The notes beneath the pieces are model-generated. The model ran no database searches, had not been told where the DNA came from, and saw only the letters and a list, made by a program, of their open reading frames with translations. Positions 53,405 to 63,379 of a DNA stretch of 64,000 nt are shown piece by piece. The translations under genes were made by a program, and so were the position numbers. The DNA comes from Morella rubra (taxonomy: Eukaryota; Streptophyta; Magnoliopsida; Fagales; Myricaceae), in assembly GCA_003952965.2 (NCBI GenBank), contig CM025856.1:25893005-25957004 (forward strand), given 5' to 3'. Numbering within the stretch: position 1 is the stretch's first letter; each line of letters begins with the position of its first letter.

Positions 53405-53600
53405 TGGAAAATTTCTATCCACATTAAAAAATTATAAAATAATCTTTCTCTCTCCCTCAATTTATTCTTTTTTATTATAATATTCATTTAAATATTCTCT
53501 CTTCAGTTTTTCATCAAATTTCATAAAAAATCTTTACTTTTTCACAAATTTCAAAACTCCCAAAATTTCTAACCCTTAAAATTTTCATTCCCGAATACCA
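53405..53600. repeat. AT-rich MITE-like repeat related to 19530-19840
   Basis: Shares TTTTTATTATAATATTCAT, CTCTCTTCA, TTTTTCATCAA and the CAAATTTC/AAATTTCT words with the tandem block at 19530-19840. It is absent from the matching position in unit B. Confidence 0.5.
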
Positions 53601-53850
53601 CCATACTTGTTGGACGTACCAGATTTTCACCATTAATAATTTTTTTTTTTTTTTTACTTACCTAATTCAACCGCTGAATTCTCATCTACAAATTTACTTG
53701 CTCATATGTTTGATAACGGAATTTTTTAAAGCTTTTTGAAGACATTTTTAAAAAAAATTACACATCCAAACACGGATATGGTCATTACACAGTTTTTAAA
53801 TTTTTTTTTTCACTTACGAAAATCAGGTTGTAATTTTACACATTAAAATT

Positions 53851-54122
53851 TGGGGAAAATATACTTTTCACCCACGAACTACCATATATTTTACACTTTG
53901 CACCCTAAACTACAATTTTGACACATTGCACCCTCTAACTACCAATTTTTAACACTTTGCACCCTTTATCAAATTTTCAAACTAAAATGACGATAATGCC
54001 CTTAGATATTGTTGTCAATTCATTAATTTTCAAGGGTATTATTGTCAAATGGAGGGTGCAAAGTGTTTAATATTAGTAGTTGGAGGGTGTAATGTGTCCA
54101 TGGAATTTTGCAAAGTCCCATG
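53851..54122. mobile_element. MITE with CACTTTGCACCC-type inverted arms
   Basis: The left arm has TTACACTTTGCACCCTAAAC and TTGACACATTGCACCCTC. The right arm has GGAGGGTGCAAAGTGTTTAA and GGAGGGTGTAATGTGTCC, their inverse. The same arm vocabulary occurs in the element nested at 62841-63238, so they belong to one broad family (probably Mutator-like). It is absent from the matching place in unit B. Confidence 0.6.
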
Positions 54123-54139
54123 GAACCCTAGGGTTCATT

Positions 54140-55650
54140 CCCTATAAATTTACAACCTTTCGTGCTGCCCCTGACTCCGCAGCATAAAGACCTGCAGGTT
54201 CAGATTCTCTCTCGCTGCCCTCTCTCTCATTTGTGTGGTTTTTGCGAGAGCTTAAAATTGAACCTCAAAAGACGGGAACGCGGGATTTTCTCTCGCGCAG
54301 CAGAAAATTGTGTTGGTATTTTTTCCGTTACGAATGATTCTTTGTTTGGTTCCCGTGAAAATACGAGCTTTTTATTTGGAAAATTTCTCGAATGCTTAAA
54401 TACTGTTTCTGAAACTATTCAACGGTTGCCCTTTTTCTTTCTCTTTCGGTGAGCCGTTTTTCATTTATTCTTTTAAGTTTTATCTTCTGAAATTTAGGTC
54501 GAGGATGTTTGTTGCTAGAATCGAACCTTATAACTCTAATATTTAGTCGAGGCCGGTGATGATCTACATATATTTTGCCTACATTGGATGATTATCTGGT
54601 ATAAGATAATGATATTATCTCCCATATCTGAGGCCTTTAAGTCACAATTTCTTTGGAGTCGATGGTGATGGAAAACTTTTGGGGTTAAACTCCCAGCTTG
54701 CCAATGGCCATCGCGATGGCTTTGATTTGCGTTATAGCGGCACTGTTTGTAACCTTGGTAGTCTGGTTTTTGCAGTGTTCTGTGTGTATGTTTCTTTTAA
54801 TCCTGATTCTTTTGAGTGGATATTGGAACTGGCCCGTGTATTGGCTCTGCCTGCCGTTGAAACACACAATCTGCCTAATCTTCTGTCGATAATACTGATC
54901 TCCTGGTGTTTCCTGTAAGCAGTTTGTATTTTTCACGTCAAAAGAGAAACAGGGGTGACTTCGGAGCCAAACAATTTTTGCGTCTTCACGGTGTCTGAAA
55001 TGATATCAACAAAGCATAGGCACAAAAGATTGATTCTTCACAATAAATTTTAATAGCTGCCGAAAACAGGGGATCGAGGATTCGGCTCGCAAATGAAACT
55101 ATTTGAAATCAACTTCTCTTTTCAGTCGTGTCTGATTGCAATTCTCCTTTTCTTGGCTGAACTCCGAACTTAACGAGCGGTTATTGATTCTGCATCAAAC
55201 ACGTACTGAAGCCATAAGTTGAAGGAGCTAAATGATCAGCTTTCAGAAAGGAAGAAAGCAAATAAACCCTGATACCTATCAAGTGGAACTAATTCAAACA
55301 TAAGGAAAGAAAAGCAGGGCTTTGGATGTTCATGAAAACCAGTTTTCAGTTTGGGCATTGATGAATGGGGAAAGCCGTACGGCTCAATTCCGAATTGGAC
55401 TCCTACATTAAAACGCCTGACAGAGTACTGCCGAGGAATGAGCAACTTGATACATTTTCAAGTCCAACCACGCTTATTAATTTAGTATTTTTCCAGCTCA
55501 TGGGCTCTATCGTCACTGTTACAACTCCATAACTTTGGTAACCCAAATGCGGCACAGCAGGTGCGAAGAGCGCCGTTAATGTATAGGATGTTGGAAGGGT
55601 ACACCTCAATAAAGCTCGCTGGCGCACCATCTGGCGTATAGGCCGTGGCC
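54140..55650 (+). pseudogene. Unidentified hydrophobic-protein locus, unit A copy (probably broken)
   Basis: Not recognised. Seen: a TATA-like CTATAAAT at 54143-54150, a leader-like stretch ending at a donor near 54448 (TCGGTGAG), then a coding-like region from the ATG at 54704: MAIAMALICVIAALFVTL, in another frame GSLVFAVFCVYVSFNPD and WILELARVLALP, then a strong donor (GTAAGC) at 54915. A phase-compatible acceptor (TTTTCCAG) at about 55499 is followed by SWALSSLLQLHNFGNP and MYRMLEGYTSIKLAGAP to a stop. Both coding parts match unit B. Unit B carries about 11 more bases between the two hydrophobic frames, which suggests a deletion in A. The likely ancestor is a small protein with one or two membrane helices. 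It could also be non-coding; confidence in the gene model is low. Confidence 0.35.
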
Positions 55651-55700
55651 TCAAATTTTTGTGGCCACATTCCCTTTCTTATTTTCCTCTATCTGAAAAT

Positions 55701-55800
55701 TTAACTGTACGGACCCTCCATAACTCTATTTGTTAAACTTTTTTATTAATGATAATTATAAATTCATAAAAAAAAAAAAAACAACCAAAACTATTATGAT
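55701..55800. other. Junction between duplication units
   Basis: AT-rich, ends with a run of 14 A near 55770-55783 followed by CAACCAAAACTATTATGAT, then unit B. No element ends were recognised, so the duplication mechanism is not visible. Confidence 0.4.
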
Positions 55801-55965
55801 GATGGGTGCTTCTTGTGTTAGGTTCGGTGGAAGTGGAGGGAAGGTAAAGGAATAGTATCGGATGAGTATTTACGTCCTTCGAGCTTGTGTGTGATACCGT
55901 TTAGCTCACACGTGAGCTATGGGAGAGGGATGTAAGAGTAAAAGTTAATCCTCACTTACCTCCAA

Positions 55966-56371
55966 CATATGCAAGAAAATTCTGTTTCGCCGATTGCGAA
56001 TATTATCCTGAACCTCTTGCAATTCCATTTTGGCAAAGTCTTGGACCGTTTCAGGGCTTCTATTCTACAGACTCTGAACCCAAAAGCACAACTCATCCGA
56101 ATTAATCAAATGATCTAATTGGTTTCAGACAGGCAAAAACATGTATTTCGGATGGAAAGAGAGACTACCCGGAGGCTGTTTTGTCAGTAGGTTTGGAGTC
56201 GACGGAGGGAGAAAACAAAGAGGAGGAGTCGGGGTTGGAGGCCCTGGATCGCCATCTCGAGTTGAGTTTGGGCTTTACGTAAAGAATTCCTGTGGTCCAG
56301 TAATAACTACTGTGCGGAGACGGCGAGTTTACTGGATACGAGATCGCCAACATCCGACCCGAACAGATCAT
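55966..56371 (-). pseudogene. Orphan duplicated 5' end of OR (exons 1-2)
   Basis: Copy of OR exons 1 and 2 in unit B. The start codon (56369-56371) and the transit-peptide-like start ICSGRMLAISYPVN are kept, the Ser run is shorter, and the exon 1 donor is retained. In the exon 2 copy the FCII start reads VCRI, and one base is missing where OR has GGGCCT, so the frame is lost within a few codons. No exons 3-8 follow in the window. At best a transcript from the copied promoter would encode a plastid-targeting-like peptide of about 75 residues plus a shifted tail. Confidence 0.85.
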
Positions 56372-56381
56372 CCTCAGTCTG

Positions 56382-56482
56382 TATCAAGTTTCATCCCAAA
56401 ACCAATTGGCAATGGGAAAAGATGGCCCAACAAGTATATGAAGTACAAGATTAAATGGTCCGTAATCAATGTGAGACTCTAA
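56382..56482. mobile_element. 101-bp insertion in the OR-copy leader, unit B
   Basis: CAGTCTG flanks it on both sides (56375-56381 and 56483-56489), and unit A has the single uninterrupted CAGTCTGGAACC just upstream of the OR ATG (near 50238). The insert starts TATCAAGTTTCATCCC and ends GTGAGACTCTAA. The class is uncertain; words such as AAACCAATTGGCAATGGG and AATCAATGTGAGACTCTAA recall fragments common in plant dispersed repeats. Confidence 0.65.
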
Positions 56483-56897
56483 CAGTCTGGAACCAAGTCT
56501 CTCTCTCTCTAGGTCTCTCCCTGCATGCGTGATTCTAGTTGGTGAGTTTCTGCAGTGGAGTACTAGAGTGGGGTCTTTGGATCTTGGTGTAGATTTTGTA
56601 ATGTTAGGACATGAATCTTTTATTAAGGCGATATAGTGGAATTATGTTTTTATATGGTGGGAAAAGGAGGTAGCTCGGAACCCTTGCCTCGTGGAACAGT
56701 TGTGTTGGCAGGGTTTTCTTCATTTTCGGAAGATGGATTTTTGGAGGCGCCAGTTGCCCAGTCCTAATGAATTCCAATACGAAATCCTATATAATCGAAT
56801 AATAATGTCTCTTTGTTTCATTCGGTTGGTAAATTTGCTCGCTGGTTTTTCTCCTTTGTGGTAATAAAACCTTCTTCATGTTTGGAGTTCGGATAAT

Positions 56898-57336
56898 CAG
56901 TGGCGGAACCAGAACTTAAGTTAAGGGAGGGCAAACTCCCGAGGCGAAATGACAAATTTTTTTTTTCTTAGTAATGCAAAAAGTGTCTTAAATTGATAGA
57001 TAACTTCATGAAGGACTACCAGTCCAATGAAACTTCATCCTCAATATAAACTAAGCTTGTTCTATTTGTATACAGAAACTTGAATGTTTCTCTTTAGAAA
57101 TTTATAGAAAATCTAAAGTTCAACTAATTATAGGTAACGAATGATATACAATGGACTTACACTGAAGAAAATTGGAACAAATTTTAATTTGCTACATAGA
57201 AAAGCTAGGTTTTAGATGTTGGGGTGGGCCCAAGGGGGGGCAGGCTGAGGACAAATACATTTAAAAAAAAAAATGACATAACTGAGGGGCCAAGGGGCAG
57301 CCGGGGCTTGCCTTGCCCCCCTTGCGTCCGCCACTG
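56898..57336. mobile_element. hAT MITE, 439 bp, perfect 8-bp target duplication
   Basis: The ends are CAGTGGCGGAACC and, inverted, CAGTGGCGGACGC. CGGATAAT is duplicated exactly at 56890-56897 and 57337-57344. Unit A has the empty site with a single CGGATAAT at 50700-50707. The 8-bp duplication and end sequence identify the hAT superfamily. The interior is non-coding with G-rich runs. It inserted after the segmental duplication. Confidence 0.93.
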
Positions 57337-58196
57337 CGGATAATATCGACATTATCTTTAGTGTTTTGGGTGTAAATGACATTCTGTAATTTTCTATGGG
57401 TCAAACTCCATCAAAGATCAAGTTTTGTGTTGATAGCAAGTTTACTTACAAAATTTGAAAATTTGATGATGATAGAAGGACGGTAGAGCAAGTAGGCAAA
57501 TCCATTGTTCCTCTCTTATTCGTTTTTTTTTTTTTTTTAGCAATTTTGTTTACTTTTTGTTTTTGGTTAAAATGGAAATTATATCTTAATAAACAAGTAT
57601 TTCTCGTGTGATAGATGGAATTAAGAGAGATCAACTAAAGTGTTCCGTTGGATGATTAATATGTATTTACAACAAAATGTTTAAATACTTGGTTTGTACT
57701 TTAAAAGTGAACAAAATTTTGAATTCTTTATTTGATTTTTTTTTCTCTAAATCAATCCCTATGTTTGTTCAATAACAAAATTCTTTAATCATATTTTTAC
57801 TGCTTATAATTGTCTCACTTTACTTAAGAATTGTGGAATGGGGTTGGAAGCCTGGAAAAAGGACTGTTATGTGAAAACTGCCTTTGATACAGTAAAGAGT
57901 CTAAGGCAAAAATTGAAAGTGAGGTATTTTAAATTTTTTATATAATAAAAAATAAAAAATTTAAACAGACATTTAAGTAAAAATACTCTTGTATGAAATA
58001 AAAAGTAAATAAGTTCTTTCACAAAATAGAGCTATCTATGAATTTTGAGAATAATCAATTTTGGAGGCTTTAATACAAAAAATTATTTCACGAACCAAAA
58101 CTTTATATTTGAAATGTATTTTTGTTTTCTTGAGTATCACTCTTCCACGGCGTCTTCGTTTTTTCTTCTTCTTTGGGTAATCAAACAGTCTTATTG

Positions 58197-58242
58197 GGCG
58201 GCTTGCTTGGGGGCAAAGTCATTAGGAAGCAGCCAAGCCGCC
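58197..58242. repeat. Short GC-rich inverted repeat
   Basis: GGCGGCTTG and CAAGCCGCC flank about 28 bases and could form a hairpin. It is present in unit B only, in a stretch not matched in unit A. Confidence 0.5.
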
Positions 58243-58737
58243 ACAGTGCCAACCCTTGAGGCCGCTCTGCTTCACTCCCTATAAATTTACAACCTTCCGT
58301 GCTGCCACTAACTCCGCAGCATAAAGACCTGCTGGTTCAGATTCTCTCTCGCTACCCTGTCACTTTTTTATCTTTTTCTAAGCTCGCTACCCTGGCACTT
58401 ATGTGTGTGGTTTGTGCGAGAGCTTAAAATTCAGGCACAGCAGATAGGAACGCGGGGTTTTCTCTCGCGCAGCAGGAAATTTTGTGTTGTATTTTTTCCG
58501 TTACGAATGATCCATTAGGAAAACTTTTGGAATGCGTTTATACTGTTTCTGAAACTTTTCAACAGATGCCCTTTGTTCTTTTTTTCCCTCTCTTTCGGTA
58601 AGTTGTTTTTCATTTTATTTTAAGTTTTTTTTGGAGGGGATGGAGATTGCAATTTGACGAAAAGTCCCTCTTCTGAAATTTAGGTTGAGGATGTTTGCGG
58701 GCAGAATCGTAACTTTATGAAAAATTGTAACAACTGG

Positions 58738-59144
58738 AGGTTCGTTTTATAAAAGATAGTAAGAATTTTGAAAATTTTGATAAGAATGGTGAATATTTAT
58801 GTAGATTAAAATTTTATAGGTTTTTTTTTAAAAAATTGGTGATTTTTTTTAAATATATTTATTGTAATTTATAAAAAGGTGTAGAAAGAGATGATTTGAT
58901 GTAATATTTTTTAATAAAAATTTATTTGAGTTTGATGAAAAAGTAAAGAGAGGGAAGATTTGTTATAATTTTTTTTAAAGGTAATGGAGTTTTTATGAAA
59001 ATTTGTTGGAGTTTTACAAAAATTATTAGTATTTGTGTATAATTTTTCTTAGATGGTAAGTGTTCATTTTGTGATTTTTTTTTTTTTTTTTTGCATTCAT
59101 TATATCTTATAATTTTATTTTATTTTTTGGCAAACAAACATGAG
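58738..59144. mobile_element. AT-rich MITE-like insertion, unit B only
   Basis: Absent from unit A at the matching point (near 54540). It starts GAGGTTCGTTTTATAAAAG and ends GGCAAACAAACATGAG, a rough inverted pair. The interior words AAAGAGATGATTTGATGTAA and TTTGTGTATAATTTTT match the element at 40915-41304. Edges are approximate. Confidence 0.55.
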
Positions 59145-59324
59145 TTCGGCCAATGATGACCTAGATATGCCTACATCGGATGATTATCTGCCTTCTGGTG
59201 TAAGATAATGATATAATCTCCCATATCTGAGGCCTTTCACTCATAATTTCTTTGGAGTCGATGGTGATGAAAATCTTTTTGGGGTTAAACTTGTAGTTTG
59301 CCAATGGGCAATGGCCATTGCGAT

Positions 59325-62300
59325 TAAAAGCGAAACTAGCGGGGGCTGCACCGATTGGTCTCTGCAAATGGTTTTTTTTTTGCAGTGATTTAGCGCGGGC
59401 CCCCCTTAGCCCGCCCAGCCTAGCCTCCCCAATGTCCCAGACCTAGGCACCCAGGCTCGCCCCTAAAAAAACAAAGAAGGGGAAACACGCTGTTTAATTC
59501 GGCCAAATTGCCCTCTTCTCTCTCGACGCCCAGCCCTCCCATCACCGCTCCAACCCCAACCTCTGCCTCTCGCCGCACTCCTGACACCTCCAGCTCCAGC
59601 TAGCCCTCTCTGCCTTTCCGTCCCTCTCTCCTCCGCTGGAATGCCGCCCAGATCTCTCTCTCTCTCTCAAGTCTCACAGTCCCTGTCACATCTCTTTCTC
59701 TCTCTCCAGGTACTCTTTCTCAAGTCTAGAGTTGATGAAACATGTTTTAGAAAATGAAATTATGATATCAATTTTCGATTAAATAGATTGCAGAGATTAT
59801 TTTTTTGATGAAATTGTGAACTGTGATATTATTTTTTGATGAAATTGTTAATTGTGATATTATGAATGTGCATTATATTAAAATTGTGATTAGGACTAGG
59901 TTTTGAAACTTTGATTAGGTTATGAAATTATATTGATGAATTTTGTTTCGTTTAGATAATTGACAAGTTTTTGATAAAAAAAAGCTAGCGAGAGTAGAGT
60001 AGGGATGAACATTTTTAGGCCGGAATCGATCGTGCTGGCTAGTTTTGGGCCAGCCCGATTCGGCTGTCAGCCTAAAAATATCCAGAACCATGGTCCGAAC
60101 CAAACTGAGGATGTGTTGGGTATTTTGCTATTTTTTAATTTTTTAATTAAAATATTTTAATCCCCCCTAAAGGGACGACGTCGTCTCTCTAACCCCCCCA
60201 AAACTTCTTCGTCTTCCCCGAGCCTCACTACCTCAGTCGAATCCCCCATTCTTCATCTTAGATTGCTTAGCCCTCCACCTCCGCCGTTGCCGTCACCTCT
60301 CTCTTGCTTGTTACTTTGAGTTTTCCTCTCTCTTTCTCTCTCTCGGGCCGACTGCCGTCAGTTTGGCTGGTCTCTTTCTCGCCCGGCGCGGTTGTCGTTG
60401 TTAGCCCATTTTTTCCAGCAACCAAACTCGACTCGATTGCCAGTAGGGGATGAAAGCCGCGCCGAGGGATCGATTTTTAGCCTTGGCGTAAAGTCATCTA
60501 GTACTCCGAACGTGCCTGCTATTTTTAAAATGAATACTAGTTTGAAAAGACCCTGCCATTTGTTTAGTCCGGATGATATTGTTATTGACCTAGGGTTACG
60601 TAAACCCATTAAAAAATATGATGTTGGGATTAGGGATCAAGTTCGTAGAGTATAATCAAAATCCTTGTTAACCGCTTGGCCATGATTTTCCCAAGAAGGA
60701 ATATGGGAAAAAATGAGGGGTTTTAGGGAGTTATGGTTTAAAAATTTGAGTTTGAAATATAGTGTATGCGACGTATTACTTGTGGTGTTATCTATTTTAG
60801 GCGAGCTAGAGGAGGAAGTCTGGGGGAGATGTGTTTACATCTACGGGATTTAGCAATTGAAAAAAGGCAGTGAAGGTTTTTGTGAACATGTTGGTGTATG
60901 TAATAGTGCTCACAATGATGCTAGAAGACAATGTGAAGCACTTGAAAATCAGCGACAAAGTGTGTCGCACATGTTATCTACACATGGGCACGATCAAGAG
61001 AATGCTTATCGCATTCGTTTAACAGCGGTTTTAGATTGCATTCGTTATCTTTTGGGGCAAGGATTAACTTTTCGTGGTCATGATGAGTCGAGAGTTCAAG
61101 GAGGAATGACAATTTTCTTGAGTTCTTGAATGGTATAAACTTACGTAAGAAAAAGTTCATAAAAAACTTATCTTAATGCTCTTGGAAACAACCAAATGAC
61201 TTCTCCAAAAGTCAGAAGGAAATGGTGAGTGCTTGTGCAGCTAGACCACACTTGCCATCATTAAAGAAATTGGGATGGATTTTATTCTTTTTTATGGTTG
61301 ATGAGTCTCGAGATAATTCAGTGAAGGAGCAAATGATAGTGGTTTTGAGATATGTGAACAAACATGGACAGGTGATAGAAAGTTTTTGGTGTGGAACATG
61401 TTACCGACACTTGCTCCCAATCTTTGAAAAATGCTATAGACAAATTGTTTGCAAGACATGGGTTATCAATATCCAGATTGAGAGGTCAAGGGTATGATGG
61501 GGCATCAAACATGCGAGGCGAGTTCAATGGGTTGATTTTTTCATTTTGAGGGACAATCCTTCTGCTACCTATATTCATTGTTTTGCTCACCAACTTCAAT
61601 TGTTATTGTGGCTACTGCAAAGAATAACAACCAAGTTGTGATTTTTTTAATTACACTTCTTTGATTGTGAATATGTCGAGCTTCTTGTAAAAGGAAAGAT
61701 ACTCTTCGGCAAAGTCAACATAAGAAGATAATGGAGCTATTAGATAAAGGAGACATTTCTAGTGGAAGGGGCAAAAATCAAGAAACCAGTCTCATACAAC
61801 CAGATGATACTCGTTAGGGTTCATACCACATTACAATAATGTATCTCTTCACTATGTGGTCAGTAGTGTTGGATGTGCTTGAAAACCTAGGAGATGATGA
61901 CATTTGCTTAGAACAAATGATTCATGGCTCTGAGTATACTGAATAAAATTTAAGGCTTCGACTTTGTATTCACTGTGCATTTATTGAGGAATATAATGAA
62001 AATTACGAATGAATTGTCAAAGGCCTTATAGCGAAAAGATCAAGACATTGTTAATGCTATGACTTTGGTTGAAGTTGTGAAGCGTCGGTTGCAAGCTTTG
62101 AAGGAGATGGAATGAGATGCTTTTTTGGAAGAAGTCAAAACTTTTGTGTGAATAATTCTATCATTGTGCCCAATATGGAAGACATTATTCCAACTCACGG
62201 TTGAGGCTCGACATAAGGGCAAACAATTACTTATTTGCATCATTTTCGTGTGGAAGTATTTTGCCAAGTTATTGATTTGATAGCTCGAGAGATGGATATC

Positions 62301-63379
62301 GTTTCACAGAAGCAAGTACGAAGTTATTTCTTTGCATAGCATGTCTTGATCCAAAAAACTCATTCTCAACATTTGATCATGCTAAGTTACTTCATCTTGC
62401 TGAGCTTTATCAAAAGATTCTTAGCAATTGATAATATTATACTTAGAGATCGACTTCACACCTACATTTACGATGTGAGAAGTAATGATGTTTTTTCCAG
62501 GATTCAAGATATTTGAGGTCTTGCTGTGAAGATGGTTGAGACAAAAAACATACTCTATATCCATTGGTTTATCACTTATTGAGTTGGCATTGGTCTTACC
62601 AGTTGCGACTGCAACCGTTAGGAGAGTATTTCTGCGATGAAGTTTATCAAGACTGAGTTTATAATAAGATGGAGATGACTGGATGAATGACAGTATGATA
62701 GTATACATCAAAAGTGAAATTTTTAAAACTATTGAGAACGAAACCATTTTGCAATATTTTCAGAAGATGCATACTCATAGGATCCAATTGTCATCCCTCA
62801 GTCTCAACAAATAGTATGGTACGTGTATTTTAATCTTTTTAAGGGTTAAATACACTTTGCCCCCTTATCTTTGAGGTCATTTACACTTTGCACCCCGATG
62901 TATTATTTTTGACACATTGGACCCCTTAACTTACACTTTTTTTCAATTTGGACCTCGCACCCAAGTTGCCCGTTAATTTAGACGGATTCCTTCAAAACGT
63001 GAGGTGCAATGTGTACATACGCCCAAAGATAAGGGGGCAATGTGTACATACACCAAAAGATAAATGTGGCAATGTGTAAAAATTTTGACGGAATCCGTTT
63101 AAATTAACGGACAATTTGGGTGCGGGGTCCAAATTGAAAAAAAGTGTAAGTTAAGGGGTCCAATGTGTCAAAAATAATACATCGGGGTGTAAAGTGTAAA
63201 TGACCCCAAAGATAAGGGGACAAAGTGTATTTAACCTTATTTTTAATGTTTTTAGTCTTTAATTTTAGATATTTTAATTCTACAACACTTTTTTGCGTTG
63301 CGTAGTAAAAAAGAATTTTATTGTCAATTTTCCTTAGGTGTTTTGACCCTCTTCAAATTCATTTCTTGTTTCGCCACTT
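59325..63379 (+). mobile_element. hAT transposon, 4.06 kb, decayed ZMYM1-like transposase
   Basis: ATTGCGAT is duplicated exactly at 59317-59324 and 63380-63387, and unit A has the uninterrupted sequence near 54709. The ends TAAAAGCGAAACTAG and, inverted, AAGTGGCGAAACAAG are imperfect inverted repeats. Inside, from about 60480 to 62815, lie translated pieces of the plant hAT transposase often annotated as zinc finger MYM-type protein 1-like. Examples are DLGLRKPIKKYDVGIRDQVR, CNSAHNDARRQCEALENQ, YRIRLTAVLDCIRYLLGQG, VDESRDNSVKEQMIVVLRYV, then GYDGASNMRGEFNG, and dimerisation-region sequence ending LQYFQKMHTHRIQL near 62810. Many stops and frame changes separate the pieces, so it is not autonomous. 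A further MITE is nested near its right end. Confidence 0.92.
62841..63238. mobile_element. MITE with long inverted arms nested in the hAT element
   Basis: Arms of about 150 bases are near-perfect inverse copies. The left starts GGGTTAAATACACTTTGCCC and contains ACACTTTGCACCCCGATGTA; the right ends CAAAGTGTATTTAACC and contains TACATCGGGGTGTAAAGTGT. The element can fold into a long hairpin. The flanks (CTTTTTAA left, ATTTTTAAT right) are a possible imperfect target duplication. The lack of coding and the long arms suggest a Mutator-like MITE; the high match between arms suggests it is younger than its hAT host. Confidence 0.8.

Larger units (their letters stand above)
49645..55700 (+). repeat. 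Segmental duplication unit A
   Basis: Starting at 49645 the sequence repeats, in the same order and orientation, from 55801. Matched blocks in A and B include OR intron 2 edge, exon 2 and exon 1 (49645-50234 with 55801-56371), the OR upstream region (50235-50820 with 56375-57460), 53005-53400 with 57480-57900, 54140-54480 with 58270-58620, 54560-54930 with 59145-59325 plus 63380-63595, and 54955-55625 with 63630-64000. Differences are scattered and frequent, so the duplication is not recent. The right edge of A is somewhere between 55650 and 55800. Confidence 0.9.
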
